Positions 19,336-32,499 of a stretch of 64,000 nt of DNA are shown piece by piece (position 1 is the first letter of the stretch; each line of letters opens with the position of its first letter). This stretch comes from Sinonovacula constricta (lineage: Eukaryota; Mollusca; Bivalvia; Cardiida; Solecurtidae). A model generated the notes under the pieces. That model made no database searches and was not told the origin of the DNA. It worked only from the letters and a program-made list of their open reading frames with translations. Position numbers and translations under genes: made by a program. The stretch covers positions 24,656,664-24,720,663 of the forward strand of contig CM017571.1 in NCBI GenBank assembly GCA_007844125.1. Reading direction: 5' to 3'.

Positions 19336-20863
19336 GAAGACTGTCTAGTGAAGGTGTCACAAAGAGAAGTCAGGGGAAGGTTGCGGATTGCTTATCAACG
19401 ATGACCGGATGAGGACCCTGGATGGCACAGTCCAAGATGTTGACCATGGATAGTGCAAAGTTGTATTTTTTTCATATCAACCTCAGTCTCGAGCTTTACA
19501 TGTGTTCTTATAACTTAGTCGCCCTGTATTTAATTCTCACTAATGTATGGCTAAGTACTTTGAGTCATTTAGTTTTCTGTCCAAAAGCTACAATCTGAAC
19601 TTTTTTCTGACTTTTTCTGCAACAAATATGTCTTTTGTTGCCTTCTCATTTCATTATTTCATCTTTTCAATGTTTGATTTCTCCAATTAATTCAGATTCA
19701 TCAGTGGCTCTTATGCATTTACTGCCATTCCAATGGCTTTTTGTATCGCCTCTGCCTCTAAGCTAGCAAATATGTCACTAATGTGCAATTACCTTGGGTA
19801 TATGGTTGCTTGCATCATTTAGGGGTTTCCCTGCTCAAGCATGAAATTTCTTGTTTATAACCGTGTCACAGGACTGAAGCCTCGCATTTGAATTTTCCGA
19901 ATTACATCTTGCCAGCCCTTTCATCATCTTAGGACCCAAGCATGCGTTAATTTAGGGTTAAGTAATGTTGCCTTTGCGACCGACCGAGTAAGTAAAAAGA
20001 CTGTGCGCACAGCATTCATTTGTGAGGCTGATATGCCTGTTGACATGGTGAATTAGATGCAGGTTATTTTATTAGGATATAGGCTTAGGGCTTTGCTTGA
20101 GTGGTTTCCTACTTCATGGGGTACACTCTTTAGGTTAGGGATATTCAGCAAAGAGGGAAACATTTAGGATATTTTGGACTTCAATTTAGGTTTTGTTGAG
20201 TCTTTAAGATTTTATTCCCTCTATTTATTTAAAGGGTTTTAAGTTTCATAATGCAAGCAATCATAGACTAAAAGTAATAAATCATAAGTGCCAACTTAAT
20301 TTGTTAGTAAGGAGAAAGGGGAGTTATGAAATGTAGTGTGTGAGAGATTCTCTGAAGGGTATGAATTAGTTGGAGACGTGAAGCATGAAAATTATCCATT
20401 GGGTAAATCCCTTGAAGCAGATGTTATCAAGTGAGGGTGAAGTAATGAAATGTGGAGGCAACAAATGGCATGTGAGGAGTAGGTAGGGGATGTAAAGATG
20501 TTGAGATTGTTGATTTTGGACAGGAATCTAAATGACAAGAAGTATAAGGTTATTTTGCAGTGAATGTCGTAGAAGGGGGACTAGTGTGAAGGGGCTATTG
20601 TAGTAAAGGATTTAGTTTGAGTGAAAAAGGTTAGACCTAGCTATAGCTATCCACAATATCTTTGTACAAAGAACCACAAACGCCCGCTGGCCTATTTCAT
20701 GTAGGTGGCTGTGTTGCACTGTAGATTTGCCATAAATCTTTCTATGCAGAACCACCGAGTTTCATTGGCCAACATAAAGAAACTCTGTCATTCCACTGGC
20801 CTATTTCATGTAGGTGGCAGAGTTGCACTGTGTATAAGATTAACAATAAATCTTTCTATGCAG
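19336..20863. repeat. 1.52-kb tandem duplication, copy 2
   Basis: Second copy, directly abutting the first with no spacer. The copy-1/copy-2 junction lies inside ATGCAGAAGACTGTC, where the end of the internal repeat meets the start of the unit. Near identity implies a recent event, or a collapsed or duplicated assembly segment. Confidence 0.97.
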
Positions 20864-22319
20864 AACCACCAAGTTTCACTGGCCAAGTTATACATAAGAA
20901 CCACTAGCATTTCGCAGTCCAGTTATACTTAAGTAGTTAATGACATAACATGTATATTTATAATGTCCAGCTCTAAGGTGTTTCTGTAGATTTACAATAC
21001 ATGTTATATTAGCAATAAGAACCTGCTAGTGACTCTGCTTAATGACATTACCTGTATATTAGCAAGGCTTGCATTAGATTTTCCCTAGATTTAACTTACA
21101 GGTAACATTTGCAAATAGAACCATTGGCGCTCTGCACATTATTAACCATGTTTATATTTTCTGTATTTTTTCTGTAGAAGATTTACAAAGAAATCTTTCT
21201 ACATGTTCATAGAACCATCTGGGTCGAAAGGCCTAGAAACACATGAAAGGGATTGCTTCTCCTAGGGACTTGAGCCACAGATTCCGTATGTTTTGATTTA
21301 TGTGCTTGCTCATAATGATGACATACATTGCAGTATCCATCACCAGTGGATGTTGTATCCTCCGTCAGTACACATGGGTATGAAGCTCCGCCTTCTGCAG
21401 ATGCTTTGGTGTTAGCAGGTGCTCTAGTTCATCTAGCACAGTATGCCTAGAGTTTGGAGAACGGCCACCGGTCCATTTTTAGCTAGAGTCTCCGGGGTAG
21501 GAGGGTTGCAGAACCGGCAATGCACCCTCAAGGGTCCTACCATTTGTGTACTGATAAGTCAAAATAATGTCACTTCCTTATTGTGCTTTGGTTAGTGTCT
21601 ATTTTTGATCATTTTTGGGGTGTAAAGGGATCTCTGTATTGTGAAAATGGATTTGTTGTCTATTTGCTGCAATCTCTTATGAGAATAGGTAGGCAATAAT
21701 GATTCTCATTCAGGTTTCCTAAATCTCTCACATGTGGCTCCTCGTGCCACACCCTGGGTAACTGCTGTACAGCCAGCAGGCTAAACATGTGAGGGGAAGT
21801 TGAGGTAAAGTATTGAAGGCTAGGTATTGTAAATCAGAAGGGTATAAAGTCGTGTGAGGAGAACTGAATCATACAGTATCTGTTAATCAGAAGGGCGTAA
21901 AGTAAATATGTGGTAATAATAAATGTAGCATGTTAAGGATTAAATATTGAATTCTATATATTTAATAAGAAAAGGCCTATATCATGGAATGATTTGGTCT
22001 CTTTGATTTTGAGGTTAAGGATATAGGTGCTATTTACTTTAGATCACCGAAAAGAAATTTTGTAATGGTGTTTTAACAAAACATTTAAATATTTGCAGTC
22101 TTAATCTTATGAATTGGATATGATCTTAAAGGGAATTTTCTATATAATTAGTAACTAATAGCCCGTTTCACTAATAAACATGTTTACCATTTCTCAAAAG
22201 ATTAGACTACAGTCAATTATCTTATATTGGTCAAGTGTGAAATTGAATGTTAAGAAAAGATGACTACATTAATGATTTTTGAAAAAAATTATAAATGGTT
22301 ATTAAAAAATGTCATTAAC
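20864..22319. other. No gene seen
   Basis: Continues the character of the duplicated unit without repeat copies. An ORF of about 75 codons at 20705-20932 is a by-product of the internal repeat (CRFAINLSMQNH.VSLA twice). A slightly GC-richer patch near 21340-21560 has no recognisable domain. Confidence 0.4.
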
Positions 22320-22450
22320 TCTTAGCCTGCTCAATATAAATTGATCAGGCTTAGGCAAAAAGTGTAGATCAAGATAAGCCAGATCCCAATGAAAGCTGTC
22401 TGATCAGGATATGCACTTTTTGCTACAGTCTCTAATAATGTCTAGGCACC
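22320..22450. repeat. Dispersed repeat with GTCTGATCAGGAT core
   Basis: Contains GATCAGGCTTAGGCAAAAAG and CTGTCTGATCAGGATATGCA followed by CTTTTTGCTACAGTCTC. A second, more diverged copy lies at 23030-23165. The core also matches the tandem array at 15203-16200. Confidence 0.6.
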
Positions 22451-23029
22451 TGTGCATGTAATGTAAGGCATTAACTTATATGAGTGTTTCATTAACACAA
22501 TGATAAGGGTTGTGCTTTAAAACAAGAAAGAATAGTGTTTTTTCTTGGAGTGATCAGATCCCTTTAAGACTATTATGTTTAGGAAATAGGTGAAGGTTAA
22601 ATAATGAGATCAGAGTCAGCATTATTTGATACAGTTTCTAGTAATATGTAAATGTATGAAGTTAACTTGAAATAATTATGGGTAATTAATTAAAAGTTCT
22701 TATCATTTTAATTACATTTGTGTTAAGGTTTGGGCAAATAGTGTTGGCAGCTTTATGATCAGTACCTTCACAAATATAAGCAAAAGAAACTAAGAATTCA
22801 GCATGAATGTGAACACAATAAGAGTTAGTATCGGTTTATTTTGTGTAGGATTGAAATCTCAGATTAAACATGGTTTTCTCACACTATGAGGGGACATCAG
22901 GTCAGGTGGTTTAACACAATAAATAATAGGTAAGGATGTTTTCAATAGATTACCTTTATCCATTTTTAACTAATGTATAATTTCAAGTTAAAACATCAAT
23001 AGATTTTACAGTAAATAAATAGTTATAAA

Positions 23030-23165
23030 TTCTCAACCTGCAAATTATACATTTTGATCAGGATTAGGTAAATAATGTGGATCCAGATCAGTGGGGTCCG
23101 GCTGAGAACTGTCTGGTCAGGTTCTGCACTTTTTGCTGCTGAGTCCCTAACAACCTGACTAGTTA
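23030..23165. repeat. Dispersed repeat, second copy
   Basis: Contains GATCAGGATTAGGTAAATAA and CTGTCTGGTCAGGTTCTGCA followed by CTTTTTGCTGCTGAGTC. Same orientation and order as the 22320 copy. Confidence 0.6.
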
Positions 23166-23879
23166 ATGTTTGCATGTAGTTCTAAGCCAAATTAAGCTGT
23201 AACCCCCAAACTTAAAACATATAACAAAGACAAATTTAGAAATCAAGTCTGTGTGGAATGAATTGTATCAATAGGTTCTTAATCTGTATCTACTCTGGTT
23301 TTGAAATAAACAAATGTAGTCTCGTAAAGATAGAGGTAGAACTACCAACGCACCTATAGTGGTCAGCTGGCAGACCTCAGATTCAAGCTTATGGTCTGAC
23401 CGGAGTATTTAGGGACTTCAGCCTGTTAGGGACATCAATAAAGAAGCATGATTTCTTTAATGGGTGAAATAGATACATTTTAAATCAAGGTCCGTTTTTA
23501 CAGACTACCCCTTATATGACGATGTTGTTCATCTATGATGTGGTTCTACATGGAATGCAACACTGATGTCTGTCTCCACTGTGAGGATGCTGCCCAATAT
23601 TTTGACAAATGGTACATTGATTCATTGAGCTATTATTAAACTGTCTTGTTAACATTCACTGTAAAAAATAAGCTGCTATAATGAATGGTCATGCTCACAT
23701 TGTAAGATGATGGATGTTGTAATGTTTTCACTTGAATAAGATGTTTAAATTAATCATACTTATAGTGGACATCATCAACATGACCATTAGCTGTCAGTGC
23801 AATGTTATAAAAACATACCATATATCAAAATACCTATCATGGAGATTCTTCATGGCATGTTAGAAAAGATTATAGTTTA

Positions 23880-23950
23880 GGGTGTCCATGGCTGAGCGGT
23901 TAATCGCTGACTTACAGCAATGGTAACCTTGACGAGTCTTCCACTAATAT
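23880..23950 (+). repeat. Possible tRNA-derived SINE head
   Basis: TGTCCATGGCTGAGCGGTTA resembles the 5' half and A box of a tRNA(Ser/Leu). No matching 3' half or B box follows, so it is not a tRNA gene. Weak call. Confidence 0.25.
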
Positions 23951-26600
23951 TTGGCTGGATGTCGCCAATATGACAATAATTATGTCAGTTTGATGTAAAC
24001 AAAAAACAAAAGATGAACATTGTCAAAAGAAAAAAGGACCAACAAAATGGTTCCATCGTTGTTACTTATTGTGAAACAAAAAAGTTATGCCAACACAACT
24101 TAACATCTCAGACTATGAAAAAATCTTAGTTTAGTAGAATTTTATGTATCAGCATATGTAAACTATTAATGCCAAATCACAAAAATAAAAGCTAAAGATA
24201 ACTTGTGCAAAGGAGTTCTGCAATGTTAAAGCAATTTGTTCATTGAACAATGTGGATAAACTTTATTGGTACTGTTTTACTATGGTGTACAAAGCGCCTA
24301 CGCCATTCAATGAAGCAGCCATGTATACCTTTAGAACTTGTGTAAACTTTCCTTGAAGATAAATTGCATTATATGTAGATGTACGTGTTTAAGTTTATTC
24401 AAAACTTGGAATATATTCAAAAGGCTTTTTGAGTATTATAGAAATTCATGTTGCCTTTGCCGCTATTTCAGGGGCTGTGCCTGGATGCAGAAAGGTGCCA
24501 TAAGGACAGTGTTATGTAACTTGACATGATGTTGGTGGGATAACTGAACTCATGCTGTTATTTATGTCCATGTCATAGACTGATGCGTTCCTAAGTAGGA
24601 AGACATGGTTTTTGGAGACAATTTTTCAAAGTTTGAAATTAAGTACAGTAATTATGTGTTGTTTGTTTACAGATTATTGGGATGAAAGTGATTGTAGGTA
24701 TGAAAGTGATTTTGTTGCATATTGTACACAAGATCTTAGATTTTTGATAATATTAACTAATGTTTACATTTACACTGTCGGGATGTTTAGATCTTTCATT
24801 TTTGGTAATTTTTAACATTGTTCCAATTTTTCACTTCTAAATAGAATAACTGAATAATTTTTCAGTAAAAGAATGGTTTAACAAATGCATCAATCTTATT
24901 TTTAAATTTTTTCCCTCACTTTTTTAACTGTCAATGAATGTTTTCTTAGTTTTTCTAGTTTTAATGACTTTAATGAGTCACATTTTTAAACTACTTTTCC
25001 TAGGGTTTTTTCCCTTATTAAATGTTACTTATAGATTCTATGATAACGCTTAAGTTATTAAATCCTGTTAAGCAGGCAATGAGTAAGTTTTTTAAGTCCT
25101 AGAAGTTTGATGTAGGTGTATAGATGGATGGATTTAGCTAGTGATTTTTTTTAATAAAATGGTGTTATTTAAGCTGTCTTTTTTCTATATTCCCTTTAAA
25201 ACAGTTCTAAGGTGTACTGGTACTCAAATTTGAAAAAAATACTTATAATTTCAATTTATTTCTATATATTTATGTATATTTAATCTTCCTCAGAACTCCA
25301 AGCAGGTCTGGGTTAAAAAAGAACATTTACAAAGGCTTGCTTTAATAGAAATAATGGCTAAATAATTAAAAATCAAATACAAGCTAAAGCAAGGAATTGT
25401 AAGTCCTTGTGCGATAAACTTTAATGTCATCATTACATAAAGTGAAACATTCCAAAGCGCTGAAATATCTAGTTAGCAGTCAGCAGAATTTGCGTTGACA
25501 CTCATATATTGATATGTTATTAATAGTCAAAATGTTCACTAAAGGTGCACTCTAAGATGGAGGAGTATAAATAGCATAAATATAATTGTGTACTTTTTAT
25601 TATGATCTTTATATGGTCTTTATATGGTATACTTTATTTAAATGAAGTATCATGATAACAATTACAGATAATCATCTTTATTTCTTTATGGTCCTAAAAA
25701 TATAATACCGAAAATAAAAATAACAAGCAGTACTGTGGCAAAACATGACAATACTCTTTAAACAGAAAATATTCTTTGAACCTTATGCAGCAAATATGGG
25801 AAAAATAAAATGTAGAGCTATGTAAAGGAATTTAAAGGACAAAAAGTAAAAAATATTTTTTATTAGATCTGCAAGTTTCACCAGGACTTTTTCCTGTGTA
25901 TATAAATTTACTAATTCTGCATATATTGGTATCCAGATCAGCAAGTTTTTGTTGGGGGCTGTCATATTATTTACTCTTTGCTACAAGGTTATGTTCTATA
26001 TAGGTACATTCTATATAAAATTGTTTGTGTTACACCGAACCCCAATTAAAACAAATCGTGCTGTTCTCTGTTATGATAATTTTTAAGACGTCCAGATACA
26101 ATTAAGAATAATTATTTTGGGTTGTTAAAAATGGAAGTTTGACGCTAAGTAACAGATGCGTACCCTTAATAAATCAGAAAGAATTTTAAAAAAAGAAATA
26201 AAATAAAAATAACATATCACCTAGCGCTTCATTTTAAGAGAGGTGTGATTATGATTAATTATTCAGAGGTAATGTCAGATATTCTTGGAGTCAGAATTTT
26301 GTAAACTAAAAATGGTATTTGATGTATTATAACTTAAAATATTAACTTTTAAAATAAAAAAAAATTATGGTCCTGCCCACAATATTTCAACGCATAAGAT
26401 TAAGACTAACTAAATAATTTTGATGACGGAATAGACCTAATCTATATATTAGGGGTGGCAGGTGCTGCAGGATGCGTATATGCAGGAAAACATACATGTA
26501 GTGATAACTCTTCGTAATTAAGTTAGGCTATGTGCCTGTTAATATTACTTAGTCTAGTGCTAGTGAAACTGGTTAAAAAAACAAAGTGAGAACAAATGTT
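23951..26600. other. No gene seen
   Basis: AT-rich sequence. ORFs of 60-67 codons at 24338, 24612 and 25783 (minus) have no recognisable domain. Confidence 0.45.
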
Positions 26601-26629
26601 CAAGCCAGAATAATAAAACTCAACGCGCC

Positions 26630-26737
26630 ATACGAAATCGTCCGCTAAATCATATCGCGGGAAACTGATTGAGGCTGACTGTAAACAACACAGAAAGCGC
26701 GGGAAAAGAGGCAGCCATTTTGATGATTCCGAAGCAG
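26630..26737 (+). promoter_or_regulatory. Candidate promoter and first coding exon (E2F/YY1 type)
   Basis: A locally GC/CpG-richer patch has two E2F-like sites (TCGCGGGAAA at 26655-26664 and GCGCGGGAAA at 26697-26706) and a YY1-like GCCATTTTG at 26714-26722. The last runs straight into ATG at 26723: ATG ATT CCG AAG CAG, then GTTAGA as a possible donor at 26738. This layout is common for housekeeping and cell-cycle promoters whose first exon is very short. No downstream exon in the matching phase was found in the window, so the gene is unidentified. Confidence 0.35.
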
Positions 26738-27248
26738 GTTAGAAATATAAAATATTCAGTTTAATCATAGACATGAATCTATAGCCGACATAGGTGGGTA
26801 TATTAAGGAAACTTTAACACCAAAACAACTGGACATTGCTTGTGCCATAAGTGTTTGCTAGTGTTTACAGAAAGAGAAAATGGTCAAATGTGCCTGAGCT
26901 ACATGTCGATTTAGTTATAACTTTGACCGTAAATTACACGTTGACAGTGTGGAAATATGATGCATTTCACCAAAACGGAAGAACAGCTCAATTGAACAAA
27001 CACTTATGCAGGCAAACATTGACGTGAAGCTAACATTTTGACATAATTTTTGTTAAATCGATTGCGGTTTCGTACCTTCATATTTCGTACCACTCCTTGA
27101 CAGAGTAAATATTAATTTGATATTTTTTAAGTAATAACGATTAGTCTTCAACTGAAACCTTTCCGCACCAAAACTTGATCATTTAATGTTATAGAAATCA
27201 CAATATATTTAAGTTTTCTAGTTTTAATCGTTCAATTATAATTTAATT

Positions 27249-27340
27249 GCAGACATGTGATATTTCCTTGGTCTCAAAGAGGGAGACTTAGGCTCCAGAG
27301 AGGGAGATTGGGGTGCATGGGAGGGAGATTTCTGTGAATG
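27249..27340. repeat. Dispersed repeat (CATGTGAT...GGGAGA), copy 1
   Basis: Shares ACATGTGAT, CTTGGTC, CAAAGA, GGAGACTTA, GAGGGAGATT and GGGAGATTT, in order, with 30255-30350. Confidence 0.7.
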
Positions 27341-28680
27341 CACATTAAATTGATTGTCTGGCTTATTTCTATTTGTAAAACAATATTTTTTGTCTTTTTT
27401 TAAATAATATATTAAGTTTAGTAATAAAAATGTTCTTAACAATAATTTAAAATGAATTTTGAATTATATCTAGCATATTTTAGTTCACTATCTAGACATT
27501 AATTGTATGTTTTGGTTTTAAGCATGTGGCCTTCAAAGACAACAGCCAAACATGGTGTAAACAAGTCAAGTATCAACAGCACTTACTTACTAATTGAAAA
27601 AAGGTTTCCAAAGAATTAATGAGTATGCAGGCATAAAAATAGTTTATTCTATTTCATAAAACAGAAATCAGTGTCCCGCAAACGCTTATTGTTTTTATCA
27701 GCTTTTCAAACGCCTAGCTAGTTGATTGTTTGCGTTGCGTCAACACACGGTCAAAATGACTTTAACTTAGTGACGTCACACGCTATATGTATAGAATGGA
27801 TTGTTTGTGATTTGCTGATCGAAGAAAAGAATTTCCAAAAATGGAATAAGTTGTCAACAAGTAAGTTTATTATATTATGTCTGTTTAGCGGAAGAGTTTT
27901 GTTTCTGTATTAGACAGGAACAAGTATCCATGACTAAAATGCCTACAAAAGACGATCATGATCATGAAAGACTTCCATTTTGACCTTTCACATTTTCATC
28001 CAAACATACCGGTAATTTAAAATAGTAATAATAATTTTTCTGGAACTTATCGAATTTTGATTGTAATAGCATAAATGGCATGGATGTAACTCCACCCTCT
28101 TCCATTTCTCTGCCTTCTCCCTGATTTTCTTTCCATGCACCTTATGCTGACTGGGACGAGTCTGATTTAAATTGAAATGTTTGTAAATATTTGTCCCGAA
28201 TCTATGAGCCCAGCAGCATTAGGCGATAAAACAAATGTACATAGAAAAATGTCATATATGAAGGCAACATATGCCCAAATTTGGAATCTTTAGGAGGACC
28301 CATGCCCGATTTTTAAATTTTATCTTGTATATTGGTCTGTAGTAGGACTACCAAACAACTATTGTAGTAAGTAGAATTATATATACCTGAGATGTTTTGA
28401 GATTGTTATTAAACAGTTAAAATAAATGCATGACTTGTCTTATAATAAGGGGTAAAAAGTTGGTTTAAATTGGAATTATTGATAAATAATGTTTTAAATC
28501 AAATTAGGCAAAAAACTGCCATGACTTAACATTTATTTACTTTGTAAGGTAACTGGAAAAAAGTTATTTTCTATAATTTTGTGAAGTACAAATGTCAGAC
28601 TATTAAATTTAAGTGTTATAATTATACCAAACCAAATGCAGACTTGAGACCTTCTGAGAGCCTTTCATATGTGTTTGAAA
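27341..28680. other. No gene seen
   Basis: AT-rich. It includes a perfect CRE palindrome TGACGTCA at 27771-27778. No supported exon. Confidence 0.45.
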
Positions 28681-28694
28681 AGCCCAAAATCATT

Positions 28695-28800
28695 TTCCTT
28701 CCGGGGGGCTTTGCACCCCTGGTCCCCCTACCAGGGCGTTGCCCCTGGACCCCATAGGGGGCCTAGGCGGCCCCCAAGCCCCCAGCCGAACTTTTCAGGC
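28695..28800. repeat. GC-rich dispersed element fragment
   Basis: An abrupt GC-rich block of about 100 bp in AT-rich surroundings, with repeated CCCCTGG/CCAGGG and GGGGGC/GCCCCC words that can pair with each other. Compositionally foreign to its surroundings; similar in style to the GC-rich interior of the element at 60842. Confidence 0.5.
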
Positions 28801-28959
28801 CTGGCTTTAAGCATCCAATAGCAGGCCTGACAATCGTCTCTGTTTAAGAAAAAGAAAAAGAATACTAGAGTAGGTTTTATGAGTACACACGAACGCATCA
28901 AATTCAACAAAATTCTGCTGACAAAATGGTGCTATGACGCGATGACGTCACACATATAC

Positions 28960-29281
28960 CCGACCTGGTAGCGCAATCGGTAGAGCATCGGCTCCAGGTA
29001 CGGGAGGCCCTGGGTTCGATCCCGGACCGCGACATACCAAAGTCGTTAAAAATGGTAGTGGTATAGCTCCCTTGCTAACGCTCAACGAATGTAAGGGTAG
29101 TTCCACGACTGGTTGGCCCTGTGTCAGGATAATGTGACTGGGTGTGGTATCATGCCAGGTGTTCACGGCATGCTATACACAGTGAAGGCAGCACTATATC
29201 TGCTTCAAGTGGACACCGTCTCCAGATTACTGAAATACCGTTGGTGGGACTATAAACCCAATAAACAAACAAATAAACAAT
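28960..29281 (+). mobile_element. tRNA-derived SINE, full length
   Basis: The head has a polymerase III A box (TAGCGCAATCGGTAGAGC from 28969) and B box (GGTTCGATCC at 29013-29022) in tRNA spacing. The body contains GTGTCAGGATAATGTGACTG near 29123, and the 3' end is (AAACAAAT)-type simple sequence at 29258-29281. The body motif also occurs in the SINEs at 33.9 and 54.2 kb. It is not a working tRNA gene, because the stems are imperfect and a non-tRNA body follows. Confidence 0.85.
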
Positions 29282-30254
29282 CACATATAATTAGTACTAG
29301 TTTTTTTGTTTGTAAGGCATGTACGCAAGTCAGTTGGTAAACGTTTTTGAATTATTCTGTCATGTAAGTTGCCTGCATTCAAGTGCATGTTTGTCCATTT
29401 TTCTACATATTTATTTGATTTAAGTCGTGTATTTGGAGTACCGAAGTAAACGGAAATCAGTGTACCTTTTTGCAGTCAGGAGGTTTGTCAATCGCAATAA
29501 TAATGCTGGAAATTATTACCTTGGCTCGATAAGGAAAAAAAAACTGAAGATGTTCAGTCTAATTTTCCAGAGCCTGCATTTGGGTAAATACAAATTAATT
29601 CTCATGTCATTGAACATTTCAAATTTCGAAAATAAGTCCTCATGCCTTTGTCCGCACGTGCATTAAGCATTGCTTCCATTAGTTGTCTAAGAAAATAGAA
29701 TATGTGATTGGGCATGATCTCTGCCGTTCACTAAATGGGTGTGGTTATATCGTCAATTAAGGGATTACAGTTTGTGGCGGTTGACTTTTAACACCAGGAG
29801 GCAGGGCCAAATTTATTGTCGCGACCTATGAACACACGGTAGGCTCAATGATTGGCAAGATTTGTTCTAATTAGCTGCACACATACACACGCAGATACTG
29901 GTTGCTTGCAGTAGGCTGTATTGCGTAATCAATCTGGGGCAGTCTTTAGGAGGAATGATCTTAAGTCTGTCAGGAACATCAAAGCAGGAGAATTGATGTG
30001 CTCAGCATGAGGCGTGAGACAGACCCCTGCTATTGGGAGTCTCCCGGCGAAATTGGGAGAGATCACATGTCTGTAATTGTGAATGCCTATTGATTAGAGT
30101 TTAACTTAATGGAATGTGAATGAATATGAAAGCAGAAGCCAGAATTTTAAATTCTAGTTGTGATTTCAGAAAACAGTTATACAGTAACTATAATGTGATT
30201 ATGCTAGGAAACACATGCATAGCCAGGTAATAGAAAGAGAATGTGAAAGCGGTC

Positions 30255-30350
30255 CACAGACATGTGATCTTCCCTTGGTCCCAAAGACGGAGACTTATGC
30301 TCCCAGTGAGGGAGATTAGGGTGTAAGAATGGGAGATTTTTGGGAATGAT
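30255..30350. repeat. Dispersed repeat (CATGTGAT...GGGAGA), copy 2
   Basis: Second copy of the 27249 repeat, same orientation, about 3.0 kb downstream. Confidence 0.7.
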
Positions 30351-30878
30351 TGTGTTTCAAAGGTAATTAATAAAAATACAAATTGTTTATAAAGCTCCTT
30401 TTATTTAAAATAAACATATTTACATCCAATAAATTATACTCCTATTTGACTTTTACATTTACAAGTTTTTTAACAAACATAATAAACATGAAACATAAAT
30501 AACATGTGTAGTAGCCCCCTACGTTTATAGAGGCATCCTACTGCATGAGAGTCTATATAAATAACTAGATTAAATGGTCAGCCTAGATCGTAGCTTTTTT
30601 TGTCTCATATCTGTATACAGCATGATGAAAATTAGACAGATTTATTTATTTTTGACCCGAATTTGACGAAACTTGGTCAGAATGTTTGTCTTGACAGTAT
30701 GTAAGGGAAGTTCGAATAATAACATAAAACACAAGTGTAAATGTTTGCAGATTTAATATTGATTAAGCAGTATTAATATATTAAAGTTAAACATAAAAAA
30801 ATATATATTAAGTTGTTAGCAAAAACAACGTAAATTTATCGGACAGCAACACAGAATTGTAGCTTTTTACTGAAACAG

Positions 30879-31161
30879 CCCATATACAGTTGCTTTGCAT
30901 GTTGACGTCACATCTGTTGATTTACTCATTGACACAAGACCAGAATTTGTCATACGCAGTCTCAGTGCGGAGTTCAAGAAGTGTTGGCCCTCATGGCTGC
31001 CTGCGTCTGACCCTCCCTTGCGGACATGTCTTTATATTGCAGAGACCTGCTCAGGTTGTCAGTATGGTGGAGAACTTCATAACCAAACACGCACCAAACA
31101 AGAAATCAAATACTCTACACCAGTTACATTTGCGCGGATTTCACTGTCTTTAGTGGTCTAG
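30879..31161 (+). CDS. Coding-like terminal exon of unknown gene
   Basis: After a usable acceptor (TTTTTACTGAAACAG ending 30878) a frame runs open to the stop at 31159-31161. It contains HVDVTSVDLLIDTRPEFVIR and later CLYIAETCSGCQYGGELHNQ. Composition and the paired cysteines look more protein-like than the surrounding chance ORFs. I do not recognise the family. A perfect CRE (TGACGTCA) lies inside it at 30903-30910. An incoming exon in phase 2 would be needed and was not found. It may be a fragment of a dead gene. Confidence 0.3.
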
Positions 31162-32489
31162 TAGCACGCTTCCCAAAGGGACTGAAGCACTGTATAGTTC
31201 TGCAAAACACCATCTAAGCTGGCAGCTCTGACGGTCTATCTAGTCGGACGCAGGGTGTGAAATCCGGGTGTATCGGGACGCATTTCCTGTTTTATGTCTT
31301 GTAGTTTTGCGTCACGTTTAGGCGAGTACTTATCAACTTTGACATTTCGTACCCAGGGTCCATTGTGTCTCTCACCAACTTCAGCGTTGTTTTTTTTTTG
31401 CCTCATTGGGAATGGGTCCGGTACCATCAAATTGGGAATTTTTCGAATCGTGAAAGGTGCCAAATTGGGAATTTTCGCATCGTAAAATTAGGCTAATTGG
31501 AAATTTCATGTACAAGGTGAATATATTACAATATTTGCATAAATGTGAATGGTTTTGCATTCTTTGTATGTAATTTATTGACTTGAGAGGAATAAAGTGA
31601 AAAAAAAAGTCTTAAAATAGTTTTATCAGCATGTTTATTTGAAACATGATAATGTTTCTGCAAAGTGATGGTGCAATAAAATAAATCACTTTGATGAAGA
31701 AAAAGTTGAAAACTACATGTATATCTGATCATAATTGTTACCTTATAAACAACTGTTTCTCATATTTTATGTTGGGTTTTCAATAATAAGAATATATGAC
31801 AAAGTCCTATGAGTATTGCAACATATACCAAACTCTGTCAGACTGTTGTGACCAGTGTTGTTATTAATATAACCATCTAAACTTAAGTCTTTCTGTTTAT
31901 AACATTAAAAATATTGATTACTCACTTAGAAAAACAATTCTCAATCGGGACCAAAACGGCAACAGAAAAAAACAACATGGAATCAAAATTCGAGACGATG
32001 TGCCATTTAAAGGTTTTAGACATCTTAACATGCATGATTCAACTCAAAATCTACTGGGTTTTTTGAAAAACAATGCTTGTATTTAAAAGTTATCCATTGC
32101 TCTTTCATAATACGCTATTACCTGCATAAAGTCTTAATAATTTGGACGATTGGACGATTGTCATTTTAAAATTTCGTAGCAGCCATGCCTTTTTTTACGT
32201 CTACAGAAAATGCGATTTACGGTAAAGGAATTTCTCGCTGTTGGCCAATCAGCGTATCCCAAACTGGGGAAATACCATCGCGTCATTGTTTTTGCCACAG
32301 CGCGTCACACACTCTGTGAATCGACTGGTTTATGTTTCTATTTTCATACCTTGTGGTTTGCCAATAGATATTGCAACTTTTTGATCCTAGCGGCGTAAGT
32401 GAAAATGAGTAAGAATTGAACGGAATTTTGTTTGTTTTTGATATTTTTCTACTTTTTTGTGGGTTGTTTTTGATGAAATTAGGAAAAAT
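31162..32489. other. No gene; AATTGGGAA-motif patch
   Basis: The sequence at 31395-31485 repeats AATTGGGAATTTT-type words three times and recurs in altered form at 32490-32590. The rest is AT-rich without recognised features. A minus-strand ORF at 31236-31463 has no recognisable domain. Confidence 0.4.
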
Positions 32490-32499
32490 GCTTCTTCGG

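Noticed and set aside
28960..29035. tRNA gene
   Set aside because: A and B boxes are present but the acceptor and anticodon stems do not pair well, and a SINE body and tail follow.
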